Of a stretch of DNA of 64,000 nucleotides, positions 57,350 to 64,000 are shown piece by piece. The stretch is from positions 620,001 to 684,000 of the forward strand of contig JAUNAC010000001.1 in NCBI GenBank assembly GCA_030527825.1. The letters run 5' to 3'. The notes under the pieces were generated by a model, which was not told the origin of the DNA, ran no database searches, and saw only the letters and a list, made by a program, of their open reading frames with translations. The stretch comes from Lautropia sp. Its GTDB lineage: Bacteria; Pseudomonadota; Gammaproteobacteria; Burkholderiales; Burkholderiaceae_E. A program made the translations under genes and the position numbers. The stretch's first letter is position 1. Each line of letters begins with the position of its first letter.

Positions 57350-57365
57350 ACACTATATCCCGGGT
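57350..57365 (+). promoter_or_regulatory. NrdR-box-like element upstream of nrdH
   Basis: The 16 bases ACACTATATCCCGGGT match the remembered NrdR consensus acaCwAtATaTwGtgt at 12 positions, with the left half perfect. It overlaps where the -35 of the downstream TATAAT should lie. A weaker half-match (CTATAA) follows about 20 bases on, over the -10. NrdR boxes usually come in pairs, so this fits only partly. Confidence 0.5.
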
Positions 57366-57373
57366 CGTTTCGC

Positions 57374-57379
57374 TATAAT
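57374..57379 (+). promoter_or_regulatory. Candidate -10 element for nrdHIEF
   Basis: A perfect TATAAT lies 114 bases before the nrdH ATG. No consensus -35 is seen at 17 bases, where the NrdR-like box lies instead. The long leader has no further structure that I noticed. Confidence 0.5.
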
Positions 57380-57492
57380 CCATCCTGTCACTCAGGCGGT
57401 GCGCAGGACATGCGCTGGTGTGGCATCACCAGCGTGTGATGCCCGGCCACACGGCCAGCCGCCATCTCTTTTCACCGGAAGGATTCCTGTCC

Positions 57493-57714
57493 ATGACCGT
57501 TACCGTCTACTCCAAACCCGCTTGCGTTCAATGCACTGCTACCACCCGCGCGCTGGATGCACGGGGCATTGCCTATCGTCTGGTCGATCTGACCCAGGAT
57601 GCAGTGGCCATGGCGGAAGTTTTGTCCATGGGCTATCGCCAGGCACCGGTGGTCATCGCCGGTGACAAGCACTGGGCCGGTTTTCGGCCCGACATGATCG
57701 GCCGTCTGGCCTGA
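57493..57714 (+). CDS. nrdH: Glutaredoxin-like NrdH
   Basis: NrdH is the thioredoxin-reductase-dependent electron donor of class Ib ribonucleotide reductase. The 73-residue product has the redox motif CVQC (C11, C14) in 'YSKPACVQCTATTRALD' and the NrdH-specific end 'GYRQAPVVIAG' followed by 'HWAGFRPDMI'. ATG 57493 follows ggaagga at about 10 bases. It is the first gene of nrdHIEF. Confidence 0.95.
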   Translation: MTVTVYSKPACVQCTATTRALDARGIAYRLVDLTQDAVAMAEVLSMGYRQAPVVIAGDKHWAGFRPDMIGRLA

Positions 57715-57823
57715 ATGTTTTCACAGGCCGGGCGCACGGCAACGTCTGTTCGATAGCCGGTGCAGGCGCCCAGGCCGAGCGCGCTGATGCCTGATGCCTT
57801 TGCATCGTCCCGGTTTTTCAGTC

Positions 57824-58225
57824 ATGGCACAGCTTATTTATTACTCATCCGCGTCTGGTAATACCGAACGCTTCATTCGTCGTCTTGGACTGGCGGCCGA
57901 GCGGATTCCCATTGCACCTGAGATATCCATGCCCCAGCCGGATGAGCCCTATGTTCTGGTCAGCCCAACTTACGCCGATGGCGAAGGGCGAGGGGCGGTG
58001 GCCCGTCAGGTTATTCGCTTTCTGAACGACCCGGCCCGGCGTGCCCTGTTGCGTGGCGTCATCGCCAGTGGCAATCGGAATTTTGGTAGCAAGTTTGCAT
58101 ATGCCGGTCGTGTCATTGCGAACAAGTGCGGTGTTCCGCTGTTGTATCGCTTCGAGCTGGCCGGTACGGAAGCAGATATCGTCAGGGTAAGGGACGGCCT
58201 GACAAAACTCTGGTCGAATTCTTAA
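57824..58225 (+). CDS. nrdI: NrdI flavodoxin-like protein
   Basis: NrdI is the flavodoxin that supplies oxidant for assembling the dimanganese-tyrosyl radical cofactor of NrdF. The 133-residue product has the FMN phosphate loop '[13 protein letters not shown]', '[14 protein letters not shown]' and '[17 protein letters not shown]', all typical. ATG 57824 ('MAQLIYYSS') is chosen over an upstream in-frame ATG at 57794. nrdE starts 34 bases after the stop. Confidence 0.94.
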   Translation: MAQLIYYSSASGNTERFIRRLGLAAERIPIAPEISMPQPDEPYVLVSPTYADGEGRGAVARQVIRFLNDPARRALLRGVIASGNRNFGSKFAYAGRVIANKCGVPLLYRFELAGTEADIVRVRDGLTKLWSNS

Positions 58226-58259
58226 CTCCCAAGCAAGACACTGCGCAGGAAATTGTCCC

Positions 58260-60401
58260 ATGTCAGATGATGTTCTGGAAGATGGCAAGCCCGTTCTTGA
58301 TTACCACGCGCTCAATGCCATGCTCAATCTGTATGATGCGGATGGCAACATCCAGTTTGATGCAGACCGTCGCGCTGCGCGTGAATATTTTTTGCAGCAT
58401 GTCAACCAGAATACGGTCTTCTTTCATAATCTGGATGAAAAGCTGCGCTATCTGGTTGATGAAGGCTATTACGACTCTGAGGTGCTGGATCAGTATTCAC
58501 GCAATTTCCAGCGCCGGATCTGGGATGAAGCCTACAGCCGGAAATTCCGCTTTCCCACGTTTCTGGGCGCTTTCAAGTATTACACCTCTTACACCCTGAA
58601 AACCCGCAACGGGCAGCGCTACCTTGAGCGTTTCGAAGACCGGGTGGTCATGGTGGCGCTGGCGCTGGCGCGAGGCGACGAACAGCTCGCCCTGCGTTTC
58701 ATGGATGAAATCATCAGTGGCCGCTTTCAGCCGGCCACGCCGACCTTTCTCAATGCCGGCAAAAAAAGCCGGGGTGAGCTGATTTCCTGTTTTCTGCTGC
58801 GGGTTGAAGACAACATGGAAAGCATCGGGCGCGCCATCAATTCCGCGTTGCAGCTTTCCAAGCGGGGTGGCGGGGTGGCACTGATGCTGACCAACCTGCG
58901 TGAACGGGGGGCGCCGATCAAGGGCATCGAAAACCAGTCTTCTGGCGTGGTGCCGGTCATGAAGCTGCTGGAGGATTCATTTTCCTACGCCAATCAGCTG
59001 GGTGCCCGACAAGGTGCCGGGGCGGTCTATCTGAACGCCCATCATCCCGATATCCTTCGTTTTCTGGATACCAAACGGGAGAATGCCGACGAGAAAATCC
59101 GCATCAAGACGCTGTCGCTGGGGGTGGTGATCCCGGATGTCACGTTTGAGCTGGCCAAGCGCAACGCCGAGATGTACCTGTTTTCACCGCATGACGTACA
59201 GCGTGTGTATGGAAAGCCGTTTTCCGAGATTTCCGTCACTGAAAAGTACGAGGAGATGGTGGGCGACAAGCGCATCCGCAAGAAGAAAATCAATGCCCGC
59301 GAGTTTTTCCAGACATTGGCCGAAATCCAGTTCGAGAGCGGCTATCCCTACATCATGTTTGAGGACACGGTCAATGCAGCCAATCCAGTGGCTGGCCGCA
59401 TCACCATGTCCAACCTGTGTTCGGAAATCCTGCAGGTCAACGAAGCTTCGACGTTCAATGATGACCTGAGCTACAGTCATCTGGGCACGGACATTTCCTG
59501 TAATCTTGGTTCGTTGAACATTGCGGCCGCCATGGACGGGCCCGATTTTGGTGCCACGGTGGAGGTCGCCATCCGGGCGCTGACGGCCGTATCGGAGATG
59601 TCAGCGATCGACAGCGTACCCTCGGTGCGCCGGGGTAATGACGAAGCCCATGCGGTTGGCTTGGGCCAGATGAATCTGCACGGCTTTCTGGCCCGTGAGC
59701 GCATTCATTACGGCAGTGCCCAGGGCATTGACTTCACCCGCGTTTATTTTGCTACGGTGGCTTATCATGCTCTGCGGGCATCCAATCTGCTGGCCCGGGA
59801 AAAAGGTCAGCAATTCGTGGGGTTTGCACAGTCGCGCTACGCCGATGGCAGCTTTTTCGAAAAGTATGTAACGCGTGACTGGCTGCCCGAGACCGATGAG
59901 GTCAGATCGCTGTTCGAGCGGATGGGTGTGGTGTTGCCCTCGCGTGACGACTGGGCCGCGCTGCGTGAATCGGTGATGCAGCACGGGTTATATAACCGCA
60001 ATCTGCAGGCGGTGCCTCCAACGGGGTCGATCAGCTACATCAATCACTCCACATCGTCGATTCATCCCATTGTTTCGAAGGTGGAAATCCGCAAGGAAAG
60101 CAAGATCGGTCGCGTGTATTACCCAGCGCCGTTCATGACGAACGAAAATCTGGATTACTATCGGGATGCCTACGAAATCGGTCCTGAAGCGCTGATTGAC
60201 ACGTATGCCGCGGCGACCGAACACGTGGATCAGGGTCTGTCCCTGACGCTGTTCTTCCCGGCGCAGGCTACGACCCGCGATATCAACCGGGCACAGATCT
60301 ACGCCTGGAAAAAAGGGATCAAGACCATTTATTATGTCCGGCTGCGGCAGGCGGTGCTGGAAGGCACAGAGGTGGCCGGCTGTGTATCATGCGCGCTGTA
60401 G
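58260..60401 (+). CDS. nrdE: Class Ib ribonucleotide reductase, alpha subunit
   Basis: NrdE is the catalytic subunit reducing ribonucleoside diphosphates. The 713-residue length is normal for the class, which lacks the ATP-cone of NrdA; the N-terminus begins directly with '[13 protein letters not shown]'. Key sites are visible: 'ELISCFLL' (redox Cys), 'MSNLCSEI' (thiyl-radical Cys and Glu), '[20 protein letters not shown]' then 'YYPAP' (radical-transfer Tyr pair), and the C-terminal CVSC that receives electrons from NrdH. ATG 58260 follows caggaa. Confidence 0.97.
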   Translation: MSDDVLEDGKPVLDYHALNAMLNLYDADGNIQFDADRRAAREYFLQHVNQNTVFFHNLDEKLRYLVDEGYYDSEVLDQYSRNFQRRIWDEAYSRKFRFPTFLGAFKYYTSYTLKTRNGQRYLERFEDRVVMVALALARGDEQLALRFMDEIISGRFQPATPTFLNAGKKSRGELISCFLLRVEDNMESIGRAINSALQLSKRGGGVALMLTNLRERGAPIKGIENQSSGVVPVMKLLEDSFSYANQLGARQGAGAVYLNAHHPDILRFLDTKRENADEKIRIKTLSLGVVIPDVTFELAKRNAEMYLFSPHDVQRVYGKPFSEISVTEKYEEMVGDKRIRKKKINAREFFQTLAEIQFESGYPYIMFEDTVNAANPVAGRITMSNLCSEILQVNEASTFNDDLSYSHLGTDISCNLGSLNIAAAMDGPDFGATVEVAIRALTAVSEMSAIDSVPSVRRGNDEAHAVGLGQMNLHGFLARERIHYGSAQGIDFTRVYFATVAYHALRASNLLAREKGQQFVGFAQSRYADGSFFEKYVTRDWLPETDEVRSLFERMGVVLPSRDDWAALRESVMQHGLYNRNLQAVPPTGSISYINHSTSSIHPIVSKVEIRKESKIGRVYYPAPFMTNENLDYYRDAYEIGPEALIDTYAAATEHVDQGLSLTLFFPAQATTRDINRAQIYAWKKGIKTIYYVRLRQAVLEGTEVAGCVSCAL

Positions 60402-60471
60402 GGGATGGGTTTTCGGTGACACCATGGTCATGCTGCATGTACCCATACCCAAGACATCAGAAATGACATAA

Positions 60472-61497
<1,026 letters not shown>

Positions 61498-61522
61498 CGG
61501 GCTGGCTGCTTCCGGGTATCTG

Positions 61523-63160
61523 CTATTGCCTGGCAGCCTTCAGGCGGTTATGCCGCCATTTCCGTTGCTTGATCCCCAGGCGCTTGATGCCTATCCAGGT
61601 GCCCGTGGCTGACAATATCAAGCCCCCGGCGGCGAGCAGCAGCATGATGATGTCCCAGACGGGGCGCCGTTCCAGCAGGGGTAACAGATCCCAGCTGTGC
61701 ATCAAAAAGAACAGCCAGCGTTCCATGCGTCCCCGTTGTGTCAGCGTGCCCAGAACGGTTGCCGTTCTGGGATCGATGTGTACCCAGGTCTGATTGGGAT
61801 CATCAAAATGCACGCGCCAGATGGGCAGTGGATGGGGGCCGTAACCACCCATCATGGTGTGATCAGCGCGTGTGTAGTAGTAGAAGTCGTATTGCTGCAG
61901 CCGCTCGATGAGCGGGGGGTGCCCAGGTTGCAGGGCGTTCAGCGCGCCTGCCAGTTGTGGCTCGGACAGTTTGACGGGTTGGGCACTGATGGCATCCAGA
62001 ATCTCCGGTGGGCCACCGGCAGTGTTGATGGCCATCACCACGGGCCTGTTCAGGAGGGTGCGCCACTGCAGCTCACGGATATCGCTGCGGCTGCCGCTTG
62101 CCTGGGCCAGCTGCAGCAGCTGGGCAGGTGGAGCGCTGGCGTCTTGGGGGTCGATATCAAGGCTGCTGATGCTTTCGGTGTCCAGCTCCGCGGCGGGATT
62201 GGCGAACAATCCCCAGGGACGCATGGACATCAGCCCGCTGAAGATCCAGGTGAGGGTGGTGAGAGCAAAGAGCAGGCCGACAATGTGGTGCCAGCGCATG
62301 ATGCCGGGCTGGAACGGGGAGCGCGAGCCGCTGCGATAGGGGCGTGAGAAACGCCAGCGGAGAATGCCGACAATGCTGCCCGTGATGGCGACGAGTACAC
62401 CGATGCTGGCAACCGTGATGACGATGCTTGGCCACCAGGCGGTCAGCTTACCGCCGCGGAACATGTATAGCCAATGCAGCCAGGTGCCAACGTAGTCGAA
62501 GATCCGTTCCGTGCGTGGCGCGTCGCGCACGACTTCACCTGTGGTGCCGGACAGGTAGAGCAGCGTGTGCGATGCGTCAGGGAGCTGAACCTTGTGTAAT
62601 GGACGGTGTGGATTCAGATCCGTGCTGTGGGTATGTGGATCTTCATCAACGGTGCCAAGATAATGTAATCCATCGAGATTTAGCGGGGTCTGGCTGGAGG
62701 TATTCTTATTCTTCGCAGATGGCGCTAACTGGCCGGGCGAACGCAGGGGACGTTCTTGATCCAGATAAATCCTGGCACTGTCGAGTGCTGCGCGCTCGTC
62801 CGTCGGTGGCAGTCGCTGCCCGGAGACGGCGTCCACAGCAACCACCGTTTCGTTGTTGCCAGGGCCGCCGTCCAGGTGAGCAGTGTAGATGGGGTGGCCG
62901 CCGCGTGACGCACTCAGACGAAGATCGGAGATACTGTCGTCTTCGATACCGGCTATAGCAAAGGCTTTGCGGGGAGAGAGCAGGCGGGCGTCAGGTGTGA
63001 GGACGGGCAGGTGCTGCAGGCGTTCGGTGTAGGTGAGCTTGGGGTAGCCAACGTACAGCATCACCATGCCAGAGATGAACCAGAAGAAGAAGAGCAGGCA
63101 GACCCCGATGCCCAGCCAGCGATGGGTCAGCAGGGTCCAGCGTTTGAAGGGGATGTCCAT
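61523..63160 (-). CDS. PepSY-associated transmembrane protein (large)
   Basis: The 545-residue inner-membrane protein has about five hydrophobic helices: residues 15-40 ('WLGIGVCLLFFFWFISGMVM'), about 245-275, 295-320, and near the C-terminus. His-bearing 'LLTHRWLGI', 'GTWLHWLY', 'IMRWHHIVGL' and 'MHSWDLLPLL' are typical of the PepSY-TM group. Large periplasmic loops carry PepSY-like segments. Such proteins often sit beside TonB-dependent siderophore receptors and are thought to help periplasmic ferric-siderophore reduction, by analogy with FoxB/FsrB-type proteins. Here the receptor is the immediate upstream gene on the same strand (64 bases), which supports that idea. Confidence 0.88.
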   Translation of the reverse strand: MDIPFKRWTLLTHRWLGIGVCLLFFFWFISGMVMLYVGYPKLTYTERLQHLPVLTPDARLLSPRKAFAIAGIEDDSISDLRLSASRGGHPIYTAHLDGGPGNNETVVAVDAVSGQRLPPTDERAALDSARIYLDQERPLRSPGQLAPSAKNKNTSSQTPLNLDGLHYLGTVDEDPHTHSTDLNPHRPLHKVQLPDASHTLLYLSGTTGEVVRDAPRTERIFDYVGTWLHWLYMFRGGKLTAWWPSIVITVASIGVLVAITGSIVGILRWRFSRPYRSGSRSPFQPGIMRWHHIVGLLFALTTLTWIFSGLMSMRPWGLFANPAAELDTESISSLDIDPQDASAPPAQLLQLAQASGSRSDIRELQWRTLLNRPVVMAINTAGGPPEILDAISAQPVKLSEPQLAGALNALQPGHPPLIERLQQYDFYYYTRADHTMMGGYGPHPLPIWRVHFDDPNQTWVHIDPRTATVLGTLTQRGRMERWLFFLMHSWDLLPLLERRPVWDIIMLLLAAGGLILSATGTWIGIKRLGIKQRKWRHNRLKAARQ

Positions 63161-63224
63161 GTCAATGATCCGGATGGGGACAGAGGTGGACTGCGACAGG
63201 GTGTCCTGTCGCAGTCAGGCGGGG

Positions 63225-64000
63225 TCAGAACCGGTGATTGATGGTGAACAGGATGCGACGTGACTCACCGACGAACCATTGTGTCTCGTTGTAATAGACG
63301 GTGCTGTAGTAGAGCCGGTCAAAGATGTTCTGACCGTACAGCGCGAGCGTGGTGCTCGGGGTTGGTCGCCATTGCAGTGAAATGTCGGCGGTGGTGTAAG
63401 CCGGCAGTTTGGTGTCATTGGCCCGGGTGGCATAGCGTTTGCCGACATGACGGGCGCCGCCAGCCAGCGTCCACTGCGGGTGGAGCTGCCAGCTCAGCCA
63501 CAGATTGGCCACTCGCTGCGGAACGTCAGGAGGCGTTTTGCCATTCCGCGAAACCAGGGCGCCATCGACAACGTCATTGAAATCGTTGTAGCTCGCGCGC
63601 AGGATGCTCGCGTCGGCATCCAGGCGCACGGTGGGGGCGAGAGCCAGTGACAGGGTGCCTTCGATGCCCCGGGACGACTGCTTGCCGACCTGGATGCTGC
63701 GGTCGGGGTTGGCGGGATCCTTGCTGGCCAGATTGTGTTTCACGATGCGGTAGGCTGCCAGTGTCCATTCGCTGCTTCTGTCCGGGCTGACCTGTTTGAT
63801 GCCGGCCTCCAGCTGGTGCGCGGTGGCCAGATCGGAGTTTTCGGCGGAGCTGAGCATCAGGGGGCTGCCCGCTGGATCGGCGGCGCGGCTATGCTGGACA
63901 TAGAGCGAGAGGGCCGGGTTCAGCGCATAGACGATGCCCAGCCGGTGGCCTGTGTCGTGCCAGGAGCGTTTGAAGGCGCGGCTCTGGGTGACCAGATTGT
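63225..64000 (-). CDS. TonB-dependent outer-membrane receptor, C-terminal part (cut by window end)
   Basis: About 258 C-terminal residues are visible. The frame stays open to base 64000 on the minus strand, so the signal, plug and most of the barrel lie outside. Barrel features are 'LGIVYALNPALSLYVQHS', 'QLEAGIKQV', 'LDADASILRASYNDF', 'VPQRVANLWLSWQL', the receptor-typical 'LYGQNIFDRLYYSTVYYNE', and a final Phe ('TINHRF'). The layout is that of siderophore receptors of the FpvA/FhuE type, and the downstream PepSY protein agrees. The ligand cannot be read from this part. Confidence 0.92.
   Translation of the reverse strand, partial: NLVTQSRAFKRSWHDTGHRLGIVYALNPALSLYVQHSRAADPAGSPLMLSSAENSDLATAHQLEAGIKQVSPDRSSEWTLAAYRIVKHNLASKDPANPDRSIQVGKQSSRGIEGTLSLALAPTVRLDADASILRASYNDFNDVVDGALVSRNGKTPPDVPQRVANLWLSWQLHPQWTLAGGARHVGKRYATRANDTKLPAYTTADISLQWRPTPSTTLALYGQNIFDRLYYSTVYYNETQWFVGESRRILFTINHRF

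Larger units (their letters stand above)
57113..57492. other. Region between fpr and nrdH: structured segment plus nrd promoter
   Basis: No gene is seen in these 380 bases. The left part contains a long imperfect inverted repeat (57125-57145 with 57193-57215) enclosing TGCGGT-ctg-ACCGCA (57177-57191), followed by gtttaaaaaatc. The right part contains the candidate nrd promoter and NrdR-type box at 57350-57379. A 98-residue open frame from 57418 is only an upstream extension of nrdH. Confidence 0.5.

Overview
The window looks like a chromosomal stretch of a GC-rich betaproteobacterium, most likely Burkholderiales and probably Alcaligenaceae. That reading rests on gene order recalled from that group: argS, a SPOR protein, dsbA and an SDR in one run, and dacC, dat, DUF493, lipB and lipA in another. 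No search could be run, so genus is left open. I saw no insertion sequence, prophage, CRISPR array, rRNA or tRNA gene. Almost all of the window is housekeeping sequence with a few odd accessory genes.

Layout. 1-3.3 kb: histidine degradation (hutH 3' part, hutI, hutG). 3.4-6.9 kb: a universal stress protein, a degenerate-GGDEF/intact-EAL protein and a GntR regulator. 7-12.3 kb: argS, a SPOR protein, dsbA, an SDR and rlpA. 12.3-15.6 kb: rsmI diverging from an LpoA-like gene, yraN and a dolP-like lipoprotein; this is the enterobacterial yraL-yraP order without diaA. 15.9-21.1 kb (minus strand): a small PepSY protein, then dacC, dat, DUF493, lipB and lipA. 21.2-24.4 kb (minus): two tandem paralogous small proteins of unknown function, an alpha/beta hydrolase and a VanZ-like membrane protein. 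24.4-31.2 kb: birA, a short membrane protein, a FIST protein, a FAH-fold protein that seems to have lost its metal site, a DUF3014 protein and rhlE. 31.5-37.3 kb (minus): a 1500-residue membrane protein of unknown function with two similar halves, preceded by an esterase. 37.5-41.8 kb: tenA, an MscS-type channel and hchA. 42-44.5 kb: ahpC and ahpF with a possible OxyR site. 44.6-49.8 kb: leuA behind a leucine leader-peptide attenuator, then glpT and glpD. 50-57.1 kb: tamA, tamB and fpr. 57.3-61.5 kb: the class Ib ribonucleotide reductase operon nrdHIEF. 61.5-64 kb (minus): a PepSY membrane protein and the C-terminal part of a TonB-dependent receptor.

Themes. Envelope biogenesis is prominent (rlpA, the LpoA-like gene, dolP, dacC, tamAB, SPOR proteins). 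Redox and metal stress form a second theme (ahpCF, dsbA, hchA, fpr, nrdHIEF, receptor plus PepSY). Several conserved enzymes carry alanine/proline/threonine-rich inserts or tails (LipB, the FAH-like protein, the GntR regulator), which suggests a lineage-wide habit. The best candidates for undescribed biology are the duplicated giant membrane protein, the FAH pseudoenzyme beside a FIST protein, and the tandem paralogues at 21.2-22.5 kb. The clearest regulatory finding is the leuA attenuator.
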